64,000 nucleotides of DNA from Stichopus chloronotus (GCA_021234535.1 CM037836.1:23178769-23242768); one strand, 5' to 3'. Numbered from the stretch's first letter, positions 36,531 through 51,000 are shown. A program made the numbers and translations. Notes: a model not told the origin generated them from the letters alone.

Positions 36531-39500
36531 AAATTGCAATGTACACACGTTATGTGAGAAAGGTTAGGGGGGTAGCTACAATTTTTATCTTAATACACTA
36601 TATGTACAGAGATATTTTCAGGCCAGCTGGACATTCTGGCAGTCTTTTAAAATGGCGTCATTGTTTCAATTCATTGTCACTGTTTATTAAAGTTCCCCAT
36701 CATGCTTCTTTGCATGTAAGGAAAGGGTGTTACTAGCTTAGGTGTGAAGGAAATACGTATAATACGTCTTACAAATTATTGACCAAAGCAGTGCTTGGAA
36801 CCTGGAAACGGTAGGTCTTTTCCCATCGTTTTGCACACGGTTCTTGCAGAAATTATAGATATTTCGATCCTTTGTTTGGGCCCTTGACAGTAGGCTTTTA
36901 AGCTCTTCCTTCAATTTGCTGGGATGAAGCGTGTAATAGCAGGACAGAGCAGTGCGCTATTGAGGTATTCAACTCAATTTTGTGTATTCTCGACTTCAGC
37001 ATTAAGTACAAATGAAGAATATTGGACGCCAGGTGTGCGTTTAATTTAATTACTGCAAATACTTTAAAACCCACAAAATCGAGTGAAGATATGCTTCTGA
37101 ATTAGCTCAAAAGGTGTTTCATTCCATTGTTAGGCTATTCCAGTGCAATATCGTTCGCCTAGCAACATCACTGAAGTCAACATATTCTTTAGCTCGTTCA
37201 GAACAATGCTTTGATCCCAGGTGTTTAGACGGCAACATTTTCAGAGAAAGTGACTCGGAAAGCGAAACAACTGTCTCGTTGACATAAATGACTGCATTCA
37301 GTGTGTTACTTTGTTAAAAGGGATGGCATGCAAATGAAATACAGAGAGAGAGAAGTCTAATATTCTGTCAACCAGAATCAATCAGATTCCTCAACCAGAT
37401 TCAAAGTTCCCTATTTGTACGTAACACTGTTGATGGTTCCTCAGATTTGTAACTATGTAAGTGGTTCCATGTGGGTGTTTGTCTTTTTGGGGGTCAAATG
37501 TCCGGGATGGCCAATATGGGCCATTTTATAAAATTATGAACCATGTTTGTTTTTTATTCACACTTTTTGTTACAAAAGTGGAAACTCTGTCACTTTAGCA
37601 TTAAGGTAATTCTGATGCTCACGAAATTAGGGTTCATGTTCAGAAATAGACCACATGGACTATTGTACAAAATTATTCAAAATGCTCCTTTTTCGTCATA
37701 ATTTACATTACACCTGTGCCAGAAACTACAGTGCTCTTGGGCTTGTGTTAATCTCTTCAAACACAACTGAACTGTTTCTGACATATGCAGAACATCCTTT
37801 GAAAGAACATTAAAAAATCAAATCTACTGAGATTCAGCGACATTGCTGCTTTAGTTTACTTTAGGCGGCTTGACACGTGAATGATGGCACCTACTGTAAA
37901 CAAGAGATCATGACGGAGGAAGGTTACACTGGCTTATGCAAGCAAAGCACCAACATAACTTATTCGTATTGATATCCAGAAAATTTAACAAAAACACATT
38001 TACCAGAAATAAAAAATTGAAGTGATATTTTCAACATAACAGATTTCATTAAAAATAGGATTGAAAAGTGGGGAAAACTAGGTTGCTTATTCAGGATAAC
38101 TCCTTTGACTCTAACTCAGGCGAGGGCCACCATAAGTTGACTCGTAACGTACCAGAAACGTTTCGACAACACGGATATCATGCATGATCATATGGTCTCC
38201 TCTAAAACTCATATTTTTTTACCTATTCACTTATATCACTATAATCTTTCTAGTTATGTTGCCAACGTTGTTCTGCCAGTTTTCTTGAAGTACTTAAGCA
38301 TTAAAACATATATCTCAGCTGAAACAATGTATGGATAGACATGAATGTTCTAAATCAAGACCCCTTGCATTGATCTTGCACAAATCATTGCATCGTTTAC
38401 CCTCTGATAGAGGGCCCATTGGGTCCAGACACGGGGAAACTTAGGCTCATCGCTACGCCGCTGATTGGAGGGATGCGAACGGAAGCTGCGCGGTGACGGG
38501 TGATATATCTTCTTGCATTTCAACAAATACTGAAGGATACTGGGACTGTGTTATCAGTTTCGCAAAGCTTCTTAGACCTGTAAACCGAACCGTTTGTGAA
38601 GGAGGAAGATCGTCTTACAGAAGTGAGAAGCTACCATATGTTTGCAAAAAAAAAAAAAAAAAACACTTTTTAAAATCTAATTTTTTTATCCTTCATGAAT
38701 GGGGTTATGACTTATTTGAGTCCCCTCCCCCACCTGTAGCTGTGTCACTGAGGGAGGTGACCCGCATTACTCAGTTCTCGCAAATTTCATCTTCAACGTA
38801 TAGCGTGGGTCGACCATGTAAGTATGTGTAAAGAAGGTAACAAACCGGGACGGTGCACATTTGAAGAGAGAAGCACATTTGAAGAGAGAAGGCCTGCGTA
38901 CACTGACAACATTTTAGGATACATGTGTGGACACGAGTATGTCGGCACATCTGGACGCAGAAATTTTGTCTACACTAGACACATGTCGCTGACATATTTT
39001 GCCACACTCTGAGGGAGCATAAATGAACTTAATCTGCAGGTAGTACTGTTTAAATCTGGGTAAATATCGAGAGTGAATGACAGGATTGATACAAGCATAA
39101 CTTGCATCAATCCTACCTTTCACGGTACATATGCTGAAGCTCCTACACAAGTGTGAGAGCATAGACCGGCCTAGATGGTCATGAGAACGAAAGTTTTGTC
39201 ACATTGCCACTCGGAAGAAGTATTTTTCTTTTGTTACTCAAAAGTCATTTTAATCTAAAAAGATGAATCCACTTCACTATATGGCTCGCGAAGAAATCGT
39301 GTTTTCTTTGGCGTTTTTCCAAATTAAACCCGTGTGATTCATTTAGTTCAGTTACACGGGTCTACAGATCGTTGATCATCTGATTCAAATATGATATCTG
39401 ATTGGTTAGAGCCGAGGACACATGCCGCTGGAAAATAGATTCTGAATTATTGGCAACATATGTGTCGACACATGTCGGGATACATATGCCAACTTTTTTG

Positions 39501-39604
39501 CTCTGCACACACTGTCAGCATTTTCGGAAAAAAGGCGTTGCGGCGACATGTGTCGACAATATGAATGTGTCCTAAAATGTTGAAAATGAACACGATGAAA
39601 CAAC
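36531..39604. other. Segment between the inverted arrays
   Basis: No gene is convincing. A 112-codon plus-strand frame at 38493-38831 has several cysteines but runs through a poly-A tract and has no family match. It includes an 18-bp tandem (CACATTTGAAGAGAGAAG, two copies near 38857) and ACATGTGTC/GACACATGT words near 39460-39560. Confidence 0.4.
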
Positions 39605-39755
39605 ATAAAAATTCGTAGGAACGACATAGTAAGTCGTAGGAACCACATATTACTTCTAGGAACCACAATGTAACCACATGAACCACATTGCTGACACATA
39701 GGAAGTAGGAACGTCATAATAAGTCGTAGGAACGACAAAATAAGTCGCATTACAG
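39605..39755 (-). repeat. Degenerate 21-bp array, right arm (inverted)
   Basis: Units like AGGAACGACATAGTAAGTCG and AGGAACCACATATTACTTCT recur about seven times, the reverse complement of 36415-36530. Together the two arrays bracket about 3.1 kb. Confidence 0.78.
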
Positions 39756-39759
39756 ACAT

Positions 39760-41534
39760 AACATATATTTACATAACACTATTGTGCCCTCTTTGTAGAA
39801 TCCATAATCCCTTTAGAATATCTAATTCTTAAATTTCATTTCTGTGTAACTGATTATCTCAAACATTTAAATATTAACAATATGGTTACATGCTTTGAAT
39901 AGCAGTTGTCTATATTGACGTAGAGTATCAGGCGAACAGACCATAAGCTTAGATTGAGACTGGTAAAGCCAATCAAATCTGTACCCATCTCCCGCTTCTA
40001 TTTCAACATGTCACTTGAAGTCCTAAAGTAAGTGTAATAGAAGACTTTTCCCTATTCACTACTTTTTCTATTGTAGCAACAAAAAAAAAAGACTTAAGTG
40101 ATAAGTACGAAATTTCTGTAAAAACAAGGGAGAAAGGAAAAGAACGATTTTGTATGGTACATATGATAGAATAGAAAAAGCTACAAGAGAGATTTTGTCT
40201 TGTTATCCTTCCCTCTCTTTTGTATCTGTTTCCTCTATGAGGGTACCGGTGAGATGGCTGTCGATGTCCAATTTTACGATACCTTTGTGGTAGCTAAGCT
40301 CTAGATACGTGATAAAATGTAGATCAAAGTTGATTATGTCCTAAAATGCAATGACTATTCTAACCATTTGTTACTTCATCACAGACCACTGCAGGTGGGT
40401 TCAGTTTTCTGGAGTATTGTTGGGTTATTCTCCAAAAATATATGCCAGAGCTACGACGATGTCTTCCCTATAAAAGAACGATCTTCCTTTTACGTTATAT
40501 ATGAATAAGTGCTACATTATATGTGACTAAGGGTAAACAAACTTAGGGAGGGTGCATTTCTGTTTCTCATTTGGAGTGATTCACTTCTAGTGATTTTGAG
40601 TGATTTTCAAGCATAATAATTTCACAGCAGTTATATTTAGAAATCAAAACAAAAGCAACGATCGTTTCCGGAAAGGATTATCTGTTTACTTGTTTCGAGA
40701 AGCATTTGAAGTTATGGAAGTAAAGATAAATAATTAGGAGTAGTAACGAATTTGTCTCTTAATTGTTATGTTTCAAACACTATTGCATAAACATTATTGC
40801 ATTGCACATCATTGCACTTTAAGTGAACTTTAACTTGAATTCAGCGTGTTGCTGAGTAATCTTTCAACTTCAGCAACGGACTCTGTAGATTTCAGTGTCA
40901 AGAAAGTCCAGCAATGACAACAGGTAGGAAGACTGTTGAATCAGTCACAAATGCTTTACAGTGCCTTTATTGCTGGGTTGCTGGTTTCCCTTAATTAATT
41001 AGACAAATAAGGTTCTTAGGCCTATATACTTCCTATTCGAGGTTAACTTTGCCCCCTGTACTACCAATTGGCTGTTAATAACATCCTAGCATGCGCACCC
41101 ACGAAAAACAGCAGTTCATGGAGCGCCATCCTGGCATTTGTTGTGTAGTGACTTGGCATACACGTTCACAAGTTCGATCGCATCTTAATGTAACCTCTGA
41201 CGTTAAATGTCAGTAATACGATAACGTCTACAAGGCTTTGCAAAAATACTTCTTTATCTCATAATAATTGCGTGATTCCATGCAGCAAGACCTTTACGTG
41301 TGATGTTTTTTGATGGAGATCTGACCCTCACTGTGATGTAAATATATGTATATACTGTCTTTTTGTCTTTATTTTTTTGCCAAAACTTTTTGTGCCCACA
41401 AAAATATTTGGGGAAAAAAAACTTGTACTGCACTCCGCTTTATACAACGTGGATTTGAGTAAGACTTTGAGGTGCATTTAAAATACCTTCACTGTAAATT
41501 TAAAAAATGTGTGAAAAAATTTCGATCAAAGTTT
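39760..41534. other. Spacer upstream of gene B
   Basis: No gene seen. From about 41280 the sequence again resembles the gene A upstream region (CATGCAGC.AGAC.TTTACGT, compare 2818). Confidence 0.5.
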
Positions 41535-41948
41535 GCTTTATATGCCGTCAAATGAAACGAAACGAACAAGCGACCAGGAAACTATTGTTATTCTTCGGAT
41601 ACTGTCACTTCATCGAACTATTTTTGAAACTTTCTCTATCGAATAAATGTTTATAAACACCCTGGTACTAGCTTTTCCTGGTTATTAATACAACCTGAAG
41701 CCTCAAGACGTCACAGGTGTATTCAATTTATTTCCTTATCGGTAAGGTATGCGTTGCAGACTTCGCGTCCTGGGGTCCAGTGGGCATCGGAGCCCTTCAT
41801 CGCTGGTTCGTCAAGAATGAACGAAAAGATATGAACTTCTGGAGGAATAATGTTGGAATTTTGTTAATATTGGACTAAGTTTTTGAGAAAATAAGGAACA
41901 GGAGAATATTCTCAATTTGAGAAAGACAGTTATTCCTTTCTTTCGGAA
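41535..41948 (+). promoter_or_regulatory. Conserved 5' flank / 5'UTR of gene B
   Basis: The counterpart of 3086-3506. The AGACGTCACAGG segment, CRE-like at its core, and the TTATTTCCTTATCGGTAA block are kept, while spacing changes near the start codon. Shared flank suggests that both receptors kept common regulation (inference). Confidence 0.55.
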
Positions 41949-42027
41949 ATGGAGTTAAAGGTTCATGTGTGGTTTTTAGTAATGGCACTGTGTTTCTCGA
42001 TGATTGCATGCCGATGTATTTACAGGA
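41949..42027 (+). CDS. Gene B exon 1: signal peptide
   Basis: The ATG at 41949 opens MELKVHVWFLVMALCFSMIAC, a clear signal peptide parallel to gene A exon 1 (xFLxMALCxSM). It ends in phase 1 at gtaagt (42028). The last codons CRCIYR differ from gene A by a small insertion. Confidence 0.82.
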
Positions 42028-45000
42028 GTAAGTAATATCTTGCATTCTCATTTAAATGTAAATAATGATATTTATTTTCATCCGCTTTTCAGCAATAAAC
42101 TAAATGCGTCCGTAATCTACCCTTCTTTTGTTTTGTCCAGTGTATCGCTGGAAGATAAATTAACTATCATAATTACATTTTTGGTCATGCACGTCCAACC
42201 GTCTAAATTGGGTCTGTACGTATATCATGCTAAAATGCTGCTACTTTCGAAAATACCTTATGAACTGGAGTTAAGTGATGGTAGATTCCATCCAAGAGGA
42301 AATCTGGAATGACATTTGATCAATTAAGAACGACTGGACAATGGGGGGAGGGGGGGGGGTCGTGTTCATAAGATCTTTAAGAGCATTTTGATGCACATTT
42401 TGTGTGCAGTGACTTCGAAAAGTATTCTCTTTGTTAAGGGGGGTCTGTTGAATATTTACAAAATTCTCCCCATTTTTTATGGCCACTTTTACGTCATAGT
42501 AACCTGACCCCTCCCCCTCCTCTCTCTGCCCATCGATGTTCTACCTGTAAATGTTAAGGAGATAGTACACTGGTTAGCCAGATGTGTTACAAAGTACATA
42601 TTTTCAACTTAATCGCAATTTTGTATGTACTGTCACAAATAGACCTACATTTGTACGTACATGCCCATAATAATCTTACACTACATCAGTGTTACATGAA
42701 AGTGTGAATGAAATTATGATCTCTGATTAATTTGAAATATCAGCTGGAATTTAAGCTCCCTTTTTTTTTTTTTTGGAAAAAACACTGTTGTCATTTGCTG
42801 TTGTATTTTAATTTCGTCATCTCCCTGATTTAACTGATAAGACTATTTGCAGATCACGTCATAAATTGTTCATGACTTGACATTGAACCTCTCCAATGAA
42901 ACAAACGATTGCTTAACCCAATACAACAATGAAGCTACGCACAGCTAGCCTATCTAAATTGATTCCGTCTGTTGATTGTGAAGAGGATGGCTTACAAGAC
43001 AGACTTGTTTTTATGGTTGGGGCAGGGTTCAAGTGGGTAACATTCACTAAGCTGCATTTTGTTTCATTATGGCAAACGTTTGATTTTTTTTGTGGCGCTT
43101 AAATATAGTGTAAGTGTACAATAGCACAGATGTCGGTAACAAGACTCCACTCAATATAAAGTGACTATAACTTTAATGCAAACTTAAGGAAGAAGGAACC
43201 AGAAGAAATTTCACTTTTCAAGTCCGGTTATTATTAAAACCCCAGGTTAAGTTTGTGTAAAGAATTACTAGGCTGCCAAAAATAAAAATCCAACAAAAAG
43301 TAGAAATATTACCTTCTGGACGATTTAGAAGTTTTCAGCCTACTCAGGCGTGCATTCTTAGCTTCGCATGTAGCTAATTTTTTCTCCAATATGAAAATTT
43401 CAGCTACCGAATAAAATTTGCAAATGCAATCTTTGTAATGTGAGTAGGCGTCACACGTTCTTTTGTTCTTTTTATTTAATTCTTTTGTCCTCAAAATAAT
43501 TCTACAGGTTACGTTTTTGTTGCGGAACATGGGGTAACAATTCTTTTTTCCATCTAAATTAGCTGACAAAGTCAGACTAAAATAATTATAAAAAATTGAT
43601 CAAACTTTATTTAACTGAAATGAGAGAGAGAGAAAAAAAATATGAAGACAGTATCTCTGGAAGACAAAGCAACATTTCTTTTTGCGTTTCTGAAACAAAC
43701 TAGTCGCAAAAATAAGAGTATGTCTACCCGGGTGTACCGGGAAATCACAATCTCACGACCACAAATTTGCACGTACATTTTTGGGATTACTGCATTTTCC
43801 AAAACGCAATACTCGCAAAAAAAAAACATGCGAAGAAAGCGAATATCCTCACGTGAAGACAGGAACACCAAAGACATGCCAGACCAAAGTGTTGAAAGCA
43901 GATTCCCCTAAACCTCTCCTACTTCTGATCACAATATGTCACAGTCGGGTGATTGATTAATAAGTGACCCTCAAAAAGTTCTCAGGTTAAGTGTCACTGT
44001 CACCAAACGTCAAGTGTATTTCTGTCATCATTGTACAGGAGGCCATTGCCAACGCCACTTGAAAGTCGGAGGAAAGATCCGCGTGTCATCTTTGAGAAAT
44101 TTCACCGGAGGGCTACAGTACGTCGTCATGCAGCTTCCCCGTAGGTCGACCAAGTTGCTTCGCACAACTGGCGGTTCCATTTACATCCGACGGAAGTCGA
44201 GTGTGTGCCACGCATCCGATATTGAAAGGAACTTCGTCTGTCCAGATTCGTTGAACGAAACACGGACATGCGGGGATGTCGAGTTGCCATGTTACTATTA
44301 TGGTAAGTATTAGCCTACACCATTTTCCGAAAAAAAATGTCAACCAGATGGACGGAACGTCACACCATCTGCGACCTCCCCCCCCCCCTTCCCTCTCAAT
44401 TTCATACCCTCTCCATACAAAACCACATTCAATATCATGTTCATACTTAATACTCATTCACTATAGGATACTCATCACAAGCGCCCATGCCACTTTTACG
44501 ACCGATGCATCAAAGTCATACATTTCCCTCAAGAAATTAAAGAAAACATCAAAAACTTACCTCAGATGCTTTTTTGGGGTTTTGTAAATTAAGATGTGTT
44601 ACTGAGAATAGGTGGCAATGCAGCATCTTTTGTATTTCCACGAAAAAAGAAACGTCTCGGGTAAACCATGACAATTACAAAGGAATCTGTGAAGAATAAA
44701 CTTGTTTCGCATTCATCTTTTAAATCTAAACCCCAAAGTTTAATTATCATACCGCAAACTTTTTCGTTGTTTTGTCATTGTGCCTGCTTTTTACATTAGC
44801 GGTAGCCCGGACGACTTCCAAGGACTCAAAAACGCACATGTTAACGTCCCACTTCACACTGAATATACAGCACTACGGTAATTATCGCCCTACCCTGAAG
44901 ATATTTGGGGAACGCCCTAGGCGCTGATGGAAGGCAAACCTTAAACATGCACAGAATATCTTCAAAATGCTGATAATGTGAGCATACTCTCGGACTACAC

Positions 45001-48000
45001 GATTTTGTGTAACTTTAATCGACTCTAAATTGGTCTCGTTTATAAAGACTTTGAAACACCACCAATTCCTTGGAAACATGAAGACTACTTTTCTTTCCTT
45101 ACGCATATATTGTGCTTCCCACCCAATTCTGGACATTTCTGGACGATTCTGGACATTTCTGAACCTATCAGTGTGGATCACTGACGAATTCAGTCCATAA
45201 AACTTAAAAATCAATTATGCTACTCTACCATCCCGCATATTCCCGGCCCCACTCTTTCGATGCTTCCTAAACGCAGTTAGTGGAATCCATATTTTCAAAG
45301 GTGACGCTACATCTGTAAAATTTTCTTTGTTTTCGACCCTTCCACAGTATCGTAATGTCCTTCTTTGTTAAAGAAGTCACAACAATATGGAAATCAATGT
45401 AAAGGTATCTGCCAGTGAAAAAATTGGAACAAAACAAAAAAAGAAGAAAAAAACATGGAAGCCTCTCTTTGGTGCAAACCATATTTCATGTTCTGGTTAC
45501 AATTCATGAATTTGTAAAGAAATATTTTTGCACTATTTCACGGCGGTCCATCCTGGGAAATTTATGACTTCACATGTACAGACACAACCACTTGAGTATT
45601 ATAGGCATTTCTCTGTAATCTTTACTATCTTAAACGAAACGTCATGATTGTTTTGCAGGATGCGAATTTCATTTTCTCCACATATTGAGACGCATGACAA
45701 AAGTTATATCAGAGAGACGAAGATTTCCAAATTTGCCAAAGATTTTCCACGATCTACGTAGAGGGTCACTTATCAAATTGTGTTTTTCACAATAAGCTAA
45801 CGTGGAATCAGAGATGATTTCTGTATGTCTGAATTTTTAAACCCCCACAGAGTGTAAAACGTCGCAAATTTAACACATATGTATAATCCGTAAAATTCTA
45901 GATCCCGACGTAGTTATTTCCTTGCGGATAAGTGGATCTCATACTTTCACATTTTTATACATGAGAAATTTGGTCAAGCCTCTGTAACCGTTCTAACCAA
46001 ACCCAAACCTTTTCACACTCGCGCGCGCGCGCGAGCAAAAAAAAAGGAGATTTACATTTTGACTCATCACTCCGTTCTGAAAAAGATCAGAAATTATGGT
46101 TTTCATTTTTTGTTTTGTTTTCCTTTCCTTTTTGTTTTTTTTCTTTTGACAGGAGATTGAACACTTTCACTGACTGGACATTTTGGACGAAATTTTTTGC
46201 TTATCACGCAAAATCGGTTCGGTTTTGTGTGTGTGTGACTTTTGTTAAGACTACATTTCTTACTCAAGAAAAACAATAAAGCAAATAAACGGAAATGAAC
46301 AGGCACTTTGAAAGTTATCATTTGAATTATTGAGCATTTTGAATCACGTCCGTCGCTTAGTTGGTTATGGTCATGCAGCGAAAGAATTCCAAGTATATTT
46401 GGGGAGATTTTGAGTTTATTCCATCTGACAGATTCTCACACCGAGAGTCCCTGAAATTCCATATATGCAAGTACAAACATGAATCTTCATGGGATTCCTA
46501 CAAATTCCTACGAACAAACGACCGAAAATTACTGCAGGTTCAAAATTAAGACGTGGAAGTGATGTTGACATTTCAATAGAATTCAGGTTATGCTTGTACT
46601 TTTCAGTCCTTGAATAATAACTTCTCTGTAACAGTTGATCGTTATATTTCTTCCAACGATTTCGCTTATGTACTTCCTTCGACTTCATCCTTTAAAAAGT
46701 TACATATCTTGTATGTTTGAAGCGAAATGATTCGTTTGCTTAACAAAAAAAAAATATATTTTCAAAAGCGGAATTTGTAGATAGAGAATGACAAATTATT
46801 CAAAATGAAGGAGAATGATTGCCATCTTTACCAGAAACAAGTCTCTCGTACAAACAAATCCAGTCCTTTGTGGCTCAAGAATAATTTGTTTTCAAATGAT
46901 GAAACGCCCTTAATTGATCTTGCATAATGTTTGGAGAAGATTGTAATTTGTGAAACTGAATGGTCTGACAAATTGTTTCAGGCTGTTTTTTTATATGTTA
47001 TGTTGGTCACATTGCAAACGCCATTTTCCCCTGTCACTAAAAAAACTGTTTTCATTCACGGTAGTATATAAACCTGACTCCTTTTCGATGTTCACATTTT
47101 CTCCTCATGATCCTCATCGTTAATAGATCAAATCACCACTACGTCTACACCGACAATGATAGTTGGCTCAACAAACTCAACTACAGTGAACGTAACCGTA
47201 ACTGTAAGTATACTCTTTCTTATATCTCAGAGATTTTAAAAACTTCAGCTGATCAGAGTTAGCTCCAAAGTTAAAATTATGAATGACAGAGATATTGGCC
47301 ATAGCCGAGTGGAGATTTCAGTGCTTGAGACCAAACTTTAATAATTGACTTACCATTTTAGTCCTTTGTAGGGAAATGCATTGAGGATCTCTCTTTCTTT
47401 TTTTTTCTTTGTCTTTTTTCTTGTCATAACACACGATAAGCAGACCTCCTTGTCAGGATGATACGGTCTCCTTATCCCCTCAAAAATATGAATTATGTAG
47501 ACACCATGTGAGGATCATCGACCAACGTATCTTTACGACGGCGATTCTTGTTACTTTTATGGAAAAAGTAACAACAACAAAAACTCGCTTTCCTTTGCGC
47601 CACTGTATTTACAAGTAAATAATCAATAATTGTAACGCCGAGAGACCGTTGGGCTAACTTGATTTCTTTCTCAACCGTAGATTCCTACTGGATACAGTGA
47701 ATCGACGAGTACTGAGCAGGGTGTGACCACTGGAGTAAAAGGTATGTTATGATTTTGGTGACTGTTAGAAACAGGGGTCACTCAAATTGCACCAGGTTAT
47801 AACAAAACCAAAGAAAAGGTGTTACAAAGCTTAAAAAATGAAGTCAAATGGTCCAATTCCAATCTTCACATTACATTCCTGAGCTGAGATATAAAACGTT
47901 GAATCATATTCGCTCCATTTAAAGTGGTAGCTTGAGCGACAATTTGTGATGTCGTTCTTGGACATGTTTAAAATACTTTCTTCGTTTGCTTTTCCTCTTT

Positions 48001-51000
48001 TTTATATTCTGAAAGCCATTTCACCTTGTCACGAAATGTGATCAGTGTCTTACTTTCATAGAGTGACCTGACTACGCAAACTCCCTCCCTACGACATGCT
48101 TTATGTGCAAGAACACAGCAAATATTACAAGATTTTGGAGACATTTCAATTTCGAGAGAAAACAAAAGCAGGTCATGTGAGTCGCACGAGAAGGAAAAAT
48201 TAATGCAAAATTGACTATTTCAAATGAAGTGAATATTTTTCTACATTTTACATCTCAGCAAGCTATGAAGATCTGAAAAAGCTTAGCAGATGAGAATTGA
48301 ATTAATGGATCTTATTTTCTGTCCTCTGCAATATTTTCTCGTGTAATTTTAGATTTAAGGTACACTACATGTAAGATCAGACACTGAAGGGTGCTTTCCT
48401 CACTAATATTATATCTTGTCATTCCTGTGTTTTGTTATATATTATTACACGCCTTCATCTATCGTTCACACTGTACAATGTACTAATTAATTTCGAACTT
48501 GGATCAGAAGTGCGTTAGTATTGAATTAGTGTGGTGCGTTTTTGCATTTGTGTACGACCGTGCAGAATTGTTCGTTTTGTCACAAACTCTATAAATAAAC
48601 ACTTATTCCCATTCTAAACAGTATTATAGGTTTCTCCGCGTCGCAACTGATGCTGTCCTTCTTACATTTACGGTTGTTCGTACTCTCTGCATAGTCGCCA
48701 GCCCATACCATTATGTGACACATATCCTGAATAACTGTTTGGATTAAATCGAACACATACATTTACATATCGTAATGTCTAAACAAACTGTATTGCATCT
48801 ATGTATGCAGCCCTTTATACAATTGAATATGTTTGTGTTTACATCGTGTAAAAAAAAAAACAAACAATCCATTTTCTGTTTCTCACTAAGTGTAGAATTT
48901 TCAATTGATAGATTGAGGAAATGTTGCTTTTTCCTCATTTTCCTTCAGTTCCAGGACCGTTGGCCTCTAGAAATTTGACAGAAGGGTCAAAGAATTGTTG
49001 TTTGTAGCCATAAGTGAGATTGAGTAGATGTAAACGCCCCAGTTAACGTTATGACTTCCTATAATGTAACTCCACATCAAAGAGTCCAATGTACGTAGGC
49101 CAAGGTAATGAAAGATATATAGATGTAAGTACTAATCATGCAATTAGGACAACCAAGAGGTGGTCATGTGAACTGTTGGTCAAGGTTATGATAGACAATA
49201 TTGCATCACTCAGTCTTCTGACCGTTGAATAAGCTGGGTCCAACTTAGACAATGGAGAGGATACAATTAAGCCTCGTTGAATGATTGTGGGCTATGTGAC
49301 AGTACGACAGTTGTCTAAGCTATAGCAAGTAGGACCTGGAAGTCTAACAAAGCGACAGAGTCTCTAAGTCTTTGGATTAGAAATCAATCAAACGGATGGC
49401 CAGCACAAGATGTATAATTTAGAGAAATCTGGAATATTCTCTGATAGTGCTGAGTATCATAACATCATTGGAGAGAGTTCGAAAGCGTATGACATCACTA
49501 GCTTTATAACGCATCGAAACTTCTAGTCGTTGCTTTAAGCTAATTGAAGGCCCCCGTGGCACCAAGGTAGCTGTGTAAGGATTATAATACGGGTTGATGG
49601 GGGGGGGGAGGGGGTTAAGGAGGGGAAGTGAAGGATTGAATAAACACAAGAGAGATACAGAAAGAGGAAGGCTGTTTCGGGGGCTCTGGGGTGATAGAAA
49701 CTTTTTTCATGCAAATCAATTTTTGAATAATATTTTATCCAGATTTTTTTTTTTGCTAAATGTTATTTGTTCATTCATGGATTCATTTACCGAAGGGAGA
49801 CTGTGCGTATTTATAAGTGCGCATAAACTCCCTTTGACTCCATGTAAGCAGAACGATGTACTTTCAGCTGAATAGTAGCGCGAGAGAAAGTTGCTGAGAA
49901 AAATGCTTGTGTGATTGCGGGTAATGGCACCTCACTGGGCCACTTTTAACGTGACAGACTTCATTCAAGAGTTTAAGTTTTTAAAAGAGGCAAAATTTGC
50001 TTGGCTTATATCACAATGTCACAATTGAAGTAGGGTTATCTTGGAACATAATAAGCGGTCGAATCTTTATTACTTATTATTACTAACAGCTAGTAACCAA
50101 TACATATTGGACATCGTTACGAATAAAGTAATATACACATTGGCTACTTACGAACTTATATGTACGTCGTATGCACCTCAAGAGTTTCAGTACTGGTGCA
50201 TGCGACAAGATCATGTTTACTCGGGTTATGCCTGAAAGAAATGATTGAATTGTACGTCGCTTTGTTACCTTACAACATGTTCAAACGCCTACCCCAATAG
50301 CAATTGTTTTTCATGACGGTAACGCAAGTGTTGGCACAGTCGACGGCCTGTGTTTTTTATTCTAGTTTTCCAGGTCTTTATTATTCGAATGACACTGAAA
50401 CGGACTGAGTTTTAAAGTGTCACACAAGTAAACTAGTGAAATAAGATAGTCACCTCTAATAAAAACAAACAACTTCAAAAAAAAAAAAATCAGTACAGTT
50501 GGATTCGCACCACATGATAATCACGATGTTGCAACAAACGGCTTAAAATATTTGAAATGGTTGCGATTCAATTTAGTGTCTATTTTCAACAATGATCAAT
50601 GCTCATAAGTTTTTGATTGAGTTCCATCTCCATTTTTTATGTTGTTTTGTTATTGCTTTATATTCAGAGGATGGAACGGAAAATGGAAACGATTTATTTA
50701 ACGTCATCATCATATGCTGTGTGGTTTTTTTGATACTGTTTATTTCGATCTGCTGTTGCAGGTAAGAAAGATTTGACATTGGCTAACATTTCTTCTCAAC
50801 CGAAGATACCTTACATCTCTTTTAAATATTAAGAACGGAAATTAACCAATTAGAACAAAATGACCGAAAACCGATAAATTTCTGCAAAAGCATTTAGGAT
50901 TTACAAGTGCAGGTTATACCTAACAGAAGTCTGAAGTCTAAAATAAGTGGAATGCGAGATCTTTACATAAATCTGTACATGAATCTGTAATAGTTTGGTA

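Larger units (their letters stand above)
47742..50667 (+). other. Gene B intron 4
   Basis: 2.9 kb in the place of gene A exons 8-15. It holds the dead FN3 exon at 48949, a dispersed repeat at 47850-48110 and sequence near 48545-48640 like gene A intron 10 (22815-22910). No other usable exon is visible. Confidence 0.65.

Noticed and set aside
38493..38831. 112-codon frame with several cysteines
   Set aside because: It runs through a poly-A tract and does not align with the Cys-rich exon of genes A and B.
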